Shown here: in pieces, positions 8,410-14,327 of the stretch
Layout of the letters: every line of letters starts with the position of its first letter
How positions within the stretch are numbered: position 1 is the stretch's first letter
Source of the DNA: a virus
Reading direction: 5' to 3' (one strand)
DNA length: 27,310 nt
IMG/VR virus record: IMGVR_UViG_3300042335_000606
Span: 1-27,310 of that record
The notes under the pieces: generated by a model
The model's input: the letters and a program-made list of their open reading frames with translations, nothing else
Told to the model about the DNA's origin: nothing
Databases searched by the model: none
Made by a program: the position numbers and the translations under genes

Positions 8410-8964
8410 ATGCCCGAAGTTCTTTTCATTTCGCCCAATTACTTGAAGCGTACAACGATGCTGAACGGCAGCGTCGACGAAAACTACATTTCACAAGCCG
8501 TCTTGATTGCGCAGGATAAAACGCTGCAGTTGTATTTGGGTTCTGATTTGTACGACGCGCTGCGCACGAAGATTGCGGGCAACACGCTTGCGGGTGCGTA
8601 TCAAACATTGGTCGAAACGTACGCGCGCAAGGCGCTTGCGTGGTGGACAATGGTTGAACTTTTGCCTACGTTACACGTCAAGATTGACAACGGCGGTTTG
8701 GTCGTTCGCAGTTCAGACAACACAAGCGCAATCACCCCGGACGACTTGCACCGAGAAATTGAGCGTTGCAGACAGAACGCAAATTTCTACACGGCGCAGA
8801 TGTACAAATATCTGTGTCACAATACGGCTTCACTTCCTGAATACAGCACGAACACGCAAAACAGAATTTGCGCGCAGCCGTTCGTTTACTATCAATCCGG
8901 GTTGACGTTCAGTCGAGGCAGCGGGCGATATGCGCGAAATCTTGAATTGTATTCGACGTGTTGA
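8410..8964 (+). CDS. Head-tail connector/adaptor-like protein
   Basis: The 184-residue protein begins 1 base after the portal stop. Its N-terminal half is helical with the pattern DENYISQAVLIAQDKTLQLY, LGSDLYDALRTKIAGN, AYQTLVETYARKALAWWTMV. It resembles the all-helical head-completion/adaptor proteins (gp6/gp15 type) and a family common in Bacteroidota phages. The C-terminal third is Tyr/Asn/Thr-rich and probably extended. Its position directly after the portal supports a ring protein between portal and tail. The assignment is by pattern and place only. Confidence 0.6.
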   Translation: MPEVLFISPNYLKRTTMLNGSVDENYISQAVLIAQDKTLQLYLGSDLYDALRTKIAGNTLAGAYQTLVETYARKALAWWTMVELLPTLHVKIDNGGLVVRSSDNTSAITPDDLHREIERCRQNANFYTAQMYKYLCHNTASLPEYSTNTQNRICAQPFVYYQSGLTFSRGSGRYARNLELYSTC

Positions 8965-9009
8965 AATCAAGTCGTAAACGCAACGAAGAACTTTTGAAGG
9001 TTTGGCTCA

Positions 9010-9195
9010 ATGCAAGAACAACTAAACAAAATGGAACGCGCGATAACGCGAATCGAAACAAAGTTGGATTACTTGAAGGAAAGCAACGATGACTTCGACA
9101 AACGGATTTCAAACTTGGAGCGCAAATATTGGACGGCGCTTGGAGCGTTTGCGCTGTCTGTTTTATCGTGGATAAAAACTATGTTCAATGCGTAA
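9010..9195 (+). CDS. XhlA-like coiled-coil/membrane lysis protein
   Basis: This 61-residue protein has a heptad-rich N-terminal helix (about residues 1-38, with KMERAITRIETKLDYLK and DDFDKRISNLERKY) and one C-terminal membrane helix (about 41-58, LGAFALSVLSWI). This is the layout of XhlA/hemolysin-type accessory lysis proteins, which sit in the inner membrane with holins. It overlaps the amidase start by 8 bases (ATG 9188 inside its last codons), indicating translational coupling in a lysis cassette. It could itself be the holin; the two small membrane proteins after the amidase are alternatives. Confidence 0.65.
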   Translation: MQEQLNKMERAITRIETKLDYLKESNDDFDKRISNLERKYWTALGAFALSVLSWIKTMFNA

Positions 9196-9637
9196 ACTGA
9201 CCTTCATTGTTCTGCATTGCTCCGCAACGAATCCTTCACAGAATATCGGAGCAAAAGAAATACGGCAATGGCACAAAGCGCGCAAATGGTCTGATATCGG
9301 TTATCACTACGTAATCAGATTGTCGGGCAAGGTAGAATTGGGTCGCGCGCTTGAAAAGGTCGGCGCTCACGTCTTGGGATGGAACGACAACAGCGTTGGC
9401 ATCTGTTACGTCGGCGGCACGGAGAACGGCAAAGCAAAAGACACGATGAACGACAAGCAGCAAGCCGCGTTTCGCAAGATTGTGCAGACGCTACGCGCGC
9501 AGTACGGGCCGCTTGAAGTTTACGGACACAACGATTTCACAAACGCAAAGGCGTGTCCTTCATTCAAAGTCGCTGACAAGTTCAGCGATTTAAAGTTGAA
9601 CAAGTCAAACGCGTTGCCATCACTTACCGACTTCTAA
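9188..9637 (+). CDS. N-acetylmuramoyl-L-alanine amidase (endolysin)
   Basis: The 149-residue single-domain enzyme is of the T7-lysozyme/Amidase_2 type, which cuts the amide bond between N-acetylmuramic acid and L-alanine in peptidoglycan. Visible motifs are IVLHCSAT with zinc ligand candidate His10, GYHYVIR (39-44) with an active-site Tyr, a VGAHVLGWNDNSVGICYVGG stretch (58-77), and YGHNDFTNAKACPSF (112-126) with candidate ligands His114 and Cys123 and catalytic Lys121. There is no signal peptide and no separate cell-wall-binding domain, so export should need a holin. The length matches T7 lysozyme (about 150). It overlaps the XhlA-like gene and is followed by two small membrane proteins. Confidence 0.93.
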   Translation: MRKLTFIVLHCSATNPSQNIGAKEIRQWHKARKWSDIGYHYVIRLSGKVELGRALEKVGAHVLGWNDNSVGICYVGGTENGKAKDTMNDKQQAAFRKIVQTLRAQYGPLEVYGHNDFTNAKACPSFKVADKFSDLKLNKSNALPSLTDF

Positions 9638-9648
9638 ATTGAAACGCA

Positions 9649-9804
9649 ATGGATTTTCTTTTGGCAAATTGGGCGGCAATCGTCCCGGCGGCAATCGTCT
9701 TTTTCGACGTAATCGCGAACCTCACCCCGTCGACGAAAGACAACAAGATTTCATCGGCGTTGGCGCGCCTAATCAACGCGTTGATTCCGGACAAGCGCAA
9801 ATGA
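9649..9804 (+). CDS. Small holin-like membrane protein (51 aa)
   Basis: This short ORF has ATG at 9649 and TGA at 9802-9804. The N-terminal part is one hydrophobic helix (MDFLLANWAAIVPAAIVFFD, then VIANLTP). A short polar, basic tail follows (STKDNKISSALARLINAL, ending PDKRK). This is a usual build for tiny phage holin-type or holin-partner proteins. It begins 12 bases after the amidase gene and its stop overlaps the next ATG (ATGA at 9801-9804), so it is coupled to the next membrane protein. The function is inferred from place and hydropathy. Confidence 0.6.
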   Translation: MDFLLANWAAIVPAAIVFFDVIANLTPSTKDNKISSALARLINALIPDKRK

Positions 9805-10010
9805 ATTGGCTTGACTTGTTAGGGCGATTCGATATCACGGAAGCGTTTAAGACAAAAGGCGACTTGCGGCGATGGTCTGCAAAGCGCACAATTGGCGGCA
9901 TCATTGCCCTGACTGCTTGCAATGATATCGCAGCGAACGGCATTGAATGGACTTCGGTAGCGTTGTGCGCTGTCGCTGTGCTGCCGTTGTGCTTGTCGTT
10001 TATGGACTAA
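9801..10010 (+). CDS. Small membrane protein, holin candidate (69 aa)
   Basis: This 69-residue ORF starts at the ATG at 9801, which overlaps the stop of the 51-residue protein (ATGA). The frame is open upstream to a TTG at 9639, but that extension is Gly/Arg-rich out-of-frame reading of the gene above and is rejected. The N-terminus is polar (NWLDLLGRFDITEAFKTKGD), followed by Lys/Arg (LRRWSAKRT) and a hydrophobic C-terminal region (about 36-68) with a Gly-rich first segment (IGGIIALTA) and a second (WTSVALCAVAVLPLCLSF). Two closely spaced membrane segments are possible, as in class II holins. It is the last gene of the lysis cassette, before a terminator. Confidence 0.6.
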   Translation: MNWLDLLGRFDITEAFKTKGDLRRWSAKRTIGGIIALTACNDIAANGIEWTSVALCAVAVLPLCLSFMD

Positions 10011-10058
10011 ATTCGCGGCGCGGTTCATCGCCGTTGTATTTGTTGTTTGATACACGAA

Positions 10059-10091
10059 GGCGGGTCGCAACGGCGGCCCGTCTTTTTCTTT
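10059..10091 (+). terminator. Terminator after lysis cassette
   Basis: An eight-pair stem (10059-10066 with 10075-10082, two G-T pairs) and an 8-base loop are followed by TTTTTCTTT. It separates the late lysis genes from the early region. The following 100 bases hold the first promoter module. Confidence 0.75.
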
Positions 10092-10135
10092 CGCGAAGAT
10101 TTTTTGTGCATCGGGCTAAAAAACTTTGCGGAATG

Positions 10136-10196
10136 TTTGCAGGGGAAAATACCCTGATGTATGTTTGTCCGGTCAAACAAACACACACACACCACG
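10136..10196 (+). promoter_or_regulatory. Bacteroidota-type promoter and A/C leader, module P1
   Basis: A -33-like TTTG (10136-10139), 20-nt spacer and -7-like TATGTTTG (10160-10167) are present. After 5 nt comes TCAAACAAACACACACACAC and CACG directly before the ATG at 10197. This fits the known Bacteroidota sigma-A promoter (TTTG and TAnnTTTG, about 19-20 apart). It is the first of four near-identical modules in this genome and should start the early operon. Confidence 0.85.
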
Positions 10197-10433
10197 ATGA
10201 ACAATCACACCGCAACCCTGCAACCGATTTGGTACGCCGTTGAAGTGTCTTACACGTACACTTCTGCAATCACCGGTGAAACAATCGCGATTGAAAAGCA
10301 ACGCTTGGAATTCCGCGATTCAAAGGCATTCAAAGGCGGCCGCGCAAAGGATATCGCTAAAATGTGGAAAACACAATCAAAGGAAAAGTTGGCAAACTTT
10401 GAATGCGCAAAAATCGAATTCGTAAAAATCTAA
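10197..10433 (+). CDS. Unknown early protein (78 aa)
   Basis: This is the first gene after promoter P1. The start at 10197 is chosen because it directly follows the CACACCACG leader; the in-frame ATG at 10161 lies inside the -7 box and cannot be in the transcript. The protein has a beta-type N-terminal half (WYAVEVSYTYTSAITGETIA) and a Lys-rich helical C-terminal half (FKGGRAKDIAKMWKTQSKEK). I do not recognise the family. As the promoter-proximal gene it should be strongly expressed early, so a host-takeover or DNA-associated role is possible but unproven. Confidence 0.65.
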   Translation: MNNHTATLQPIWYAVEVSYTYTSAITGETIAIEKQRLEFRDSKAFKGGRAKDIAKMWKTQSKEKLANFECAKIEFVKI

Positions 10434-10437
10434 CCCA

Positions 10438-10452
10438 TCAAACAACGAAACA
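10438..10452 (+). promoter_or_regulatory. TCAAACAAC-type translation leader
   Basis: TCAAACAACGAAACA lies immediately before the ATG at 10453. It matches the leader part of modules P1-P4 but has no TAnnTTTG box in front of it, suggesting that the leader itself helps ribosome loading inside an operon. Confidence 0.5.
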
Positions 10453-10647
10453 ATGAAACTGACCAACGAACAAGTGAAACACGCCGCCGCCTATTTTGAG
10501 GCGCGCGGCTTCACGACGGAAGCAATCCACGACGCGCATTTTGGGCCGCAATTGCTTGTTGAAGCAAAGACGCCCGACGGCAAATTGTGTCCAATTTTCG
10601 TGGACAACATTCAGGTTGCAATGCTTGCAGATTTGGCAACGCTATGA
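10453..10647 (+). CDS. Unknown small protein (64 aa)
   Basis: The ATG follows a TCAAACAAC-type leader, which supports translation. The sequence (KLTNEQVKHAAAYFEARGFT, then FGPQLLVEAKTPDGKLCPIF, then VAMLADLATL) suggests a small alpha/beta fold with an N-terminal helix. No motif is known to me. Its stop overlaps the ATG of the next gene (ATGA-type, 10644-10647). Confidence 0.6.
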   Translation: MKLTNEQVKHAAAYFEARGFTTEAIHDAHFGPQLLVEAKTPDGKLCPIFVDNIQVAMLADLATL

Positions 10648-10802
10648 AACCCGAATTCAAACAAGACGTCCAAGAATACTACGCGCATTGGTTGCGCGAA
10701 TTGGCGAACCGCGAAGCGTACGGCATCGAATGGCATCTGTTCAACGTCGAACGCGCAATTGAAGAACTGAACGCATACATCGAAAAACATTTCGACCAAT
10801 GA
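10644..10802 (+). CDS. Unknown small helical protein (52 aa)
   Basis: The ATG at 10644 overlaps the upstream stop, and its stop overlaps the next ATG at 10799. The protein is helical and charged (KPEFKQDVQEYYAHWLRELA, then NVERAIEELNAYIEKHF). The frame is open upstream to 10587, but the overlap start is the natural one. No function is assigned; it sits between an unknown protein and an OB-fold-like protein in the early operon. Confidence 0.55.
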   Translation: MKPEFKQDVQEYYAHWLRELANREAYGIEWHLFNVERAIEELNAYIEKHFDQ

Positions 10803-11173
10803 AAATTACAAACCTCCAATTTACCGGTACTTGGGAATCAAAGTACGGCGTGTTGTATCAGTATGACGCAACGCTTGACGACGGACGCACGGGGCGCGTC
10901 AACTGCAAAACACAAGACGCTTGGAAAGTCGGCGACGAAGTCGAAGTACAAGCGACGGAAAGCAATTACGGAACGAACTTCAAGTTCTCACGACCGCAGT
11001 TTGAAGCCAAGTCGCAAGCATCGCCCGAAGTTCAAAAGCGAATCGACGCTTCGTGGGCAATCGGCCAAGCAATTCAATACGCAATCTGCCAAGAATTCTC
11101 GTTTCACGACGACAAAGAATTGGTGTTGACAGCGCGCAAATTGCTTGAACTTCGCAATTCGCTTTTGCAGTAA
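10799..11173 (+). CDS. OB-fold-like protein, possible ssDNA-binding accessory
   Basis: This is a 124-residue protein. The N-terminal half is a run of strands with TWESKYGVLYQYDATLDDGR, TGRVNCKTQ, KVGDEVEVQATESNYGTNFK and FSRPQ, which looks like a five-stranded OB-type barrel. The C-terminal half is helical (SPEVQKRIDASWAIGQAIQY, DDKELVLTARKLLELRNSLL). Similar proteins occur in early modules of Bacteroidota phages. An OB-fold beside replication and RecE-type genes makes single-stranded-DNA binding a sensible guess, but I see no diagnostic motif. Both ends overlap neighbours (ATGA at 10799, TAATG at 11171). Confidence 0.6.
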   Translation: MKITNLQFTGTWESKYGVLYQYDATLDDGRTGRVNCKTQDAWKVGDEVEVQATESNYGTNFKFSRPQFEAKSQASPEVQKRIDASWAIGQAIQYAICQEFSFHDDKELVLTARKLLELRNSLLQ

Positions 11174-11361
11174 TGCCGCGACCACCGCTGCCTGATAAAA
11201 CAACGAAAACCGATTTGATATGCTATTGGCACGACAACCCTTTTGCGAACGTCAGCGGGTTGATGCGAATGGGTCAAATGGACTTTGAACAAGCAATTGA
11301 ATTTATCAATCAAAATGAACGGAAAAACCCCTTTGGAATTGCTTTTTCTGACGCACTATAA
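11173..11361 (+). CDS. Unknown small protein (62 aa)
   Basis: The TAATG overlap with the upstream gene supports the start. The sequence has a Pro-rich N-terminus (PRPPLPDKTTKTDLICYWHD) and a helical second half (MRMGQMDFEQAIEFINQNER). The family is unknown. Its last 47 bases overlap, in another frame, the start of the HTH protein at 11315. Confidence 0.5.
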   Translation: MPRPPLPDKTTKTDLICYWHDNPFANVSGLMRMGQMDFEQAIEFINQNERKNPFGIAFSDAL

Positions 11362-11560
11362 AAGCGTAACAGAAACCGCCGAAGCAATGAACCTGACAAT
11401 TCCCACGCTGCGGAATTGGATTACGCAGACGCCGCGAAATTTCTTGAAATATGCGCGCGAATTTCGTGCGCTGACAGGAACAGAATTTCAAGTAATGGTT
11501 GACGCTGTAACGCGTCAAGAACAGACGATATATGGAGCGGGCGGGCATTTGGATTCCTGA
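11315..11560 (+). CDS. Small helix-turn-helix protein
   Basis: This is an 81-residue protein from the ATG at 11315; a TTG at 11285 gives a 10-residue longer variant. Residues 18-38 (VTETAEAMNLTIPTLRNWIT) read as a helix-turn-helix of the kind found in phage regulators and replication-associated DNA-binding proteins. A basic helical tail follows (RNFLKYAREFRALTG). It sits just before the initiator gene and overlaps it by 29 bases, so it is probably co-translated with it. It could regulate the early operon or assist origin recognition. It is too small and lacks the context for a clear lysogeny repressor. Confidence 0.6.
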   Translation: MNGKTPLELLFLTHYKSVTETAEAMNLTIPTLRNWITQTPRNFLKYAREFRALTGTEFQVMVDAVTRQEQTIYGAGGHLDS

Positions 11561-12260
11561 ACGCATTTGGCAATTGCGCGCGTTATCAATGGGCGAACGC
11601 ATCTTTCTTGCGGAAGTTGCTTCGTTCATTGATACGGGGCGCGAATGCTTTGCAAGCGACGATTATTTTGCCGAGCGTCTGCAATGTTCAGAACAGCAAG
11701 CGCGCAAAATCTTGCTTCAACTTGTACGCTTGGGATTCATCGAGCGCGACGGCTACGGGGCAACACGAAAGTTGCGCATTTCGGCGCAAGTACCCGATGG
11801 AAGTTGCGCATATACGCGCAAGAACTTGCGCACAGACGCGCAAAAGTTGCGCACAGACGCGCAAAAAGTTGCGCCCAAACGCGCGCATATGAAACAAGAT
11901 ATAGAACAACCTATGAAACAGCATATGAAACAAGGCGATGTTGAGGTTGTAATGCCTTTTGATTCGCAGCAATTTCAAGATGCGTGGTCAGAATGGAAGG
12001 AATACAGAAAAGCGGAACATCGGTTTCAATATCGCAGCGCGAAGACAGAACAAACCGCGTTGCATAACTTGCAAAAAATATCAAACAATGGAGAAAACGC
12101 AGCAATCGCAATCATTGGCCAAAGCATCGCAAACGGATGGCGTGGCTTGTTTGAACTACGCGGCCCTAACCTTACAAGAACGGGATTCACAAGGCATCTA
12201 CAAGCCAACGGCGCCGGAACAAATACGCCGCTATGGCATCAGCATTTCACGGGCCAATAA
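11532..12260 (+). CDS. Replication initiator (lambda O-like organisation)
   Basis: The 242-residue protein's N-terminal part (about 1-85) reads as a winged helix: WIPERIWQLRALSMGERIFL, SDDYFAERLQCSEQQARKIL, LQLVRLGFIERDGYGATRKL. A low-complexity linker (about 95-135) contains the tandem units LRTDAQK and MKQ. The C-terminal part (about 143-215) resembles the helical domain of phage replication proteins (WSEWKEYRKAEHRF, QTALHNLQKISN, IGQSIANGWRGLFEL). The linker DNA holds five palindromic 18-bp iterons followed by an AT-rich stretch, as in lambda O, where the initiator gene contains the origin. The role inferred is to bind the iterons and, with the next gene product, to bring in the host helicase. 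No polymerase or helicase is encoded in the window. Confidence 0.8.
   Translation: MERAGIWIPERIWQLRALSMGERIFLAEVASFIDTGRECFASDDYFAERLQCSEQQARKILLQLVRLGFIERDGYGATRKLRISAQVPDGSCAYTRKNLRTDAQKLRTDAQKVAPKRAHMKQDIEQPMKQHMKQGDVEVVMPFDSQQFQDAWSEWKEYRKAEHRFQYRSAKTEQTALHNLQKISNNGENAAIAIIGQSIANGWRGLFELRGPNLTRTGFTRHLQANGAGTNTPLWHQHFTGQ
11772..11960 (+). other. Putative origin of replication: five iterons plus AT-rich region
   Basis: Five copies of TTGCGC-N6-GCGCAA lie at 11772-11789, 11804-11821, 11826-11843, 11847-11864 and 11869-11886; the last ends GCGCGC. The last four are spaced 22, 21 and 22 bp, about two helical turns, so they face the same side of the helix. An AT-rich stretch with three copies of TATGAAACA (11888, 11912, 11924) follows at once. 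Size (18 bp), palindromic form, location inside the initiator gene and the flanking AT-rich DNA all parallel the lambda origin. The repeats also encode the LRTDAQK-type linker, so both DNA and protein roles may act on them. Confidence 0.78.
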
Positions 12261-12729
12261 ACAAGACGGCGCGTATCTGCGCGCGCTCGTTTCGCGCGAA
12301 TTGTTCGCGTTGATGCGCGCGATAAAGGTGAACAAGACGTTTGAATCGGAGCAAGATATCTATCAATGTGCCGAGGATATCATTGACGAATTCCGTTCGC
12401 TGAACGTCGAGGAAGTAATACACGTATTTGGTCAAATTCGACGGGGTAAAATCGATTTGTACGGGCGGCTTGACACGCCGACGATTTGCGCCGCGTTGCG
12501 TGAATACGACGTGAACACGGCTTGCGAATTCAGGGAAAAACACTACCGCGAAGCAATCGAACAAGACGCATTGCGCGCGCCGTTGTTTGAAGAACTGATT
12601 GCGTCGATGCCTGAACTGAAACCTACGTTTGCTGAAATCTTACAACGTCGCCCTAAATTGACGCCGCAACAGCGCGAAGAAATACGCGAACGCGACAAAG
12701 CACGATGGCAACAAAACGGGCAACATTAG
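12088..12729 (+). CDS. Probable replication partner protein (lambda P position)
   Basis: This is a 213-residue protein from the ATG at 12088, which follows TATCAAACA, similar to the leaders elsewhere. The frame is open further upstream without a better ATG. The core (DIYQCAEDIIDEFRSLNVEE, VIHVFGQIRRGKIDLYGRLD, PTICAALREYD) matches a pattern I know from proteins of Bacteroidota phages and plasmids near replication initiators: a helical region, then G-K-x-x-L-Y-G-R-L-D and an Ile/Ala-Leu-x-x-Tyr segment. The tail is Arg/Gln/Glu-rich. Its place right after the initiator suggests a helicase loader or similar, by analogy with lambda P. No ATPase motif is present. It overlaps the initiator by 173 bases in another frame. 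Confidence 0.65.
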   Translation: MEKTQQSQSLAKASQTDGVACLNYAALTLQERDSQGIYKPTAPEQIRRYGISISRANKQDGAYLRALVSRELFALMRAIKVNKTFESEQDIYQCAEDIIDEFRSLNVEEVIHVFGQIRRGKIDLYGRLDTPTICAALREYDVNTACEFREKHYREAIEQDALRAPLFEELIASMPELKPTFAEILQRRPKLTPQQREEIRERDKARWQQNGQH

Positions 12730-13103
12730 TTCACAAACTTGACGCCGTGTTTTCGCGATTCGTTCGAATGCGCGTTGCAGACGAATCGGGCCACGCAAAC
12801 TGCTTTACTTGCGGCGTCAATCGGCATTGGCGCGAAGTCGACGCAGGGCATTTTATTACCCGCGCGAAATACGCGACGCGATGGGATGAAGTCAACGTAC
12901 AATTTCAATGCAAGCGTTGCAATATGGGCGGCGGGCGTCAATTTGAATTCTCCCGAAACATCGACGCGAAATACGGCGAAGGCACAGCGGACGAAATCTA
13001 TTTGAAAAGCAACCGCGCAGCGCGTTATACCATCGAGGAATTGTCCCAAATGATAGCGCACTACACAGCAGAAGTCCGTGAATTCGAAAAAATCTTGGGA
13101 TGA
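12705..13103 (+). CDS. NinG/Rap-like recombination nuclease
   Basis: The 132-residue protein has the NinG (Rap) pattern. Cys33-x-x-Cys36 lies in CFTCG, followed by HWREVDAGHFITRAKYATRW with Asp46 and His49, then DEVNVQFQCKRCNMGGG with Cys69 and Cys72. This is an HNH-like zinc finger with a DAGHF catalytic segment and the ATRWDE-NV-QC-CN signature. In lambda, Rap/NinG resolves branched recombination intermediates. Here it lies downstream of the initiator genes and upstream of a RecE-type exonuclease gene. The ATG at 12705 overlaps the previous gene by 25 bases. It is shorter than lambda NinG (about 200), so it has mainly the core nuclease part. Confidence 0.88.
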   Translation: MATKRATLVHKLDAVFSRFVRMRVADESGHANCFTCGVNRHWREVDAGHFITRAKYATRWDEVNVQFQCKRCNMGGGRQFEFSRNIDAKYGEGTADEIYLKSNRAARYTIEELSQMIAHYTAEVREFEKILG

Positions 13104-13566
13104 TTTTGTATCCACGAATTACGCGTACTTGTGTAGCGTCGCAAGGCGATATACCGCGGACGATTCTGATTTGGTCGCCCACGTATATCTGCGCGTAATT
13201 GACAAGACGTACCCGGAAAAACCGATGGGCTATTTCTGCACAGCGTTGTTTATCGAAGCGACGCGCGGGCAGTTCAAGAAAATATACCGCATCGAAGAAC
13301 GCGGTTCATTGCCTGATATCGCAGACAGCGAAGATTTGCAAACGGCGCTGCGGCTTGAACAAATGGAATTGTTCATTGACCGATTGCCGTTTTTTGACAA
13401 GACAATTGCACGGCTGTACATCGAAGGATACAACCTTGCAGACGTAGCGCGCGAATCAGGTATTCAAGCCGCGACCATTTATCAATCACTATCAAGAACC
13501 AAAAAAATACTTGCGAATGTTATTCGTCAATCAAGACACAAGGGCGGAACGCTTGAACATCTGTAA
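13078..13566 (+). CDS. Phage sigma-70-like factor
   Basis: This is a 162-residue protein starting at GTG 13078, which overlaps the NinG-like gene by 26 bases; no good ATG lies near the start. The N-terminal part looks like sigma region 2 (SWDDFVSTNYAYLCSVARRY, then SDLVAHVYLRVIDKTYPEKP, GYFCTALFIEATR). The C-terminal part looks like sigma region 4, with DRLPFFDKTIARLYIEGYNL followed by an HTH at about 119-145 (ADVARESGIQAATIYQSLSR). A small two-domain sigma factor could redirect host RNA polymerase to middle or late phage promoters. The visible P1-P4 promoters match the host sigma-A consensus, so the targets of this factor are unknown. Confidence 0.72.
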   Translation: MNSKKSWDDFVSTNYAYLCSVARRYTADDSDLVAHVYLRVIDKTYPEKPMGYFCTALFIEATRGQFKKIYRIEERGSLPDIADSEDLQTALRLEQMELFIDRLPFFDKTIARLYIEGYNLADVARESGIQAATIYQSLSRTKKILANVIRQSRHKGGTLEHL

Positions 13567-13945
13567 AGCGTGTCCGCATTACGTTACGACAACGCGCACC
13601 TGCGGCCCGATTCTCAAAGGCAAGCGGGTCAAAAAAGTTCAGTTGTGCGGATGCGTGATGCCCGTAAAAGCGCAGTTCAAAATGGCGTCTTGTCCGCTCG
13701 GCAAATGGCACGGCACGATAACGCAAGTTGAAGCGTACGAAATCGCCGAATTCTTGGGCGGGTTGGGTAACGATATCACCGCAGAACAAAATGCGAAGTT
13801 GGCAGAATACTATGCCAAGGCCACGGGCGCGACTGCAACCGCCACCACGTGTTCGTCGTGTCTGCGCGACCGAATCCGCGAAATCAAAAACCTGCTTGCG
13901 AACGACGCAGACCAACACGCATTGTCGGCGACGCCACGGCAATGA
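13517..13945 (+). CDS. Zinc-ribbon protein
   Basis: This is a 142-residue protein from the ATG at 13517, overlapping the sigma-like gene by 50 bases. Cysteines are arranged as Cys16-x2-Cys19, Cys29, Cys44-x-Cys46 and Cys59 (in NICKACPHY, RTCGP, LCGCVMP, ASCPLGKW). This gives a small zinc-binding module followed by a helical region (EAYEIAEFLGGLG, EQNAKLAEYYAKATG). A further CSSC lies near the C-terminus. Proteins with this CxxC...CGC...SCPxGKW layout are common in Bacteroidota phages without known function. Co-translation with the sigma-like factor suggests a partner in transcription, but that is inference. Confidence 0.65.
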   Translation: MLFVNQDTRAERLNICKACPHYVTTTRTCGPILKGKRVKKVQLCGCVMPVKAQFKMASCPLGKWHGTITQVEAYEIAEFLGGLGNDITAEQNAKLAEYYAKATGATATATTCSSCLRDRIREIKNLLANDADQHALSATPRQ

Positions 13946-13964
13946 AGAAAAAGTTGCAGAAAAA

Positions 13965-14017
13965 TTTGCAGGAGAAAACAAAACGCAGTAACATTGCCCA
14001 ATCAAACAACAACCACG
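13965..14017 (+). promoter_or_regulatory. Promoter-leader module P2
   Basis: TTTG (13965-13968), 20-nt spacer and TAACATTG (13989-13996, one base off TAnnTTTG) are present. After 5 nt comes TCAAACAACAACCACG directly before the ATG at 14018. The upstream AGTTGCAGAAAAATTTGCAG resembles the other modules. The weaker -7 box suggests lower strength. Confidence 0.7.
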
Positions 14018-14269
14018 ATGAAAAAGCAAACGACCACCGAACGCCAAGCGGCACAAAACGAGGCAAACCGAATCCTTCGCGAACTGATGCTTTTTACCGG
14101 AGCGCAGGCATATAACCACAAATGCTTTGGCCAAGCGATGGCATCAATGGGTACGGGCGAATACAAGCACGGAGACCTCGCGGCAATTCAGAACTCAATC
14201 GATGCGCTTGACAAAGAAATCAATCGCCTGCAAACGAAACTTTCGAATTTCATCAATCGAGAGGCGTGA
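14018..14269 (+). CDS. Unknown helical protein (83 aa)
   Basis: This is a single-gene unit between promoter P2 and the terminator at 14283. The start at 14018 directly follows the CCACG leader; an in-frame TTG at 13994 overlaps the -7 box and is rejected. The protein is helical with a polar N-terminus (MKKQTTTERQAAQNEANRIL), an AYNHKCFGQAMASMGTGEY segment and a coiled-coil end (IDALDKEINRLQTKLSNFIN). The family is unknown. Its own promoter and terminator make it a moron-like cassette. Confidence 0.6.
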   Translation: MKKQTTTERQAAQNEANRILRELMLFTGAQAYNHKCFGQAMASMGTGEYKHGDLAAIQNSIDALDKEINRLQTKLSNFINREA

Positions 14270-14282
14270 AAAAAAAATGAGT

Positions 14283-14307
14283 AAGGCGCTTCGGCGCCTT
14301 TCTTTTC
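14283..14307 (+). terminator. Terminator, AAGGCGC-TTCG-GCGCCTT
   Basis: A perfect 7-bp stem (14283-14289 with 14294-14300) and a TTCG tetraloop are followed by TCTTTT. The same stem-loop occurs at 20104-20121. An A-run just upstream (14270-14278) could let it work in both directions. Confidence 0.85.
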
Positions 14308-14310
14308 ACT

Positions 14311-14327
14311 TCAAACAACACAACACG
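14311..14327 (+). promoter_or_regulatory. TCAAACAACA leader without promoter box
   Basis: TCAAACAACACAACACG lies directly before the ATG at 14328 and directly after the terminator. No TAnnTTTG is visible, so transcripts reaching it probably come from read-through of P2, or start at an unrecognised promoter. Confidence 0.55.

Noticed and set aside
9639-10010. One 123-residue protein starting at TTG 9639
   Set aside because: Its first 54 residues are Gly/Arg-rich reading of another frame. A 51-residue membrane protein (9649-9804) followed by an ATGA-coupled 69-residue protein (9801-10010) explains the DNA better.
10161-10196. Start at ATG 10161 for the first early gene
   Set aside because: This ATG is part of the TATGTTTG promoter box and would not be in the transcript.
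11315-11560. Lysogeny repressor
   Set aside because: Only a short HTH is present, with no integrase, no opposite-strand regulator and no operator pair; a replication or early regulator is more likely.
11772-11886. CRISPR-like array
   Set aside because: Repeats are 18 bp palindromes spaced 21-22 bp with almost no spacer; they fit iterons and lie inside a coding frame.
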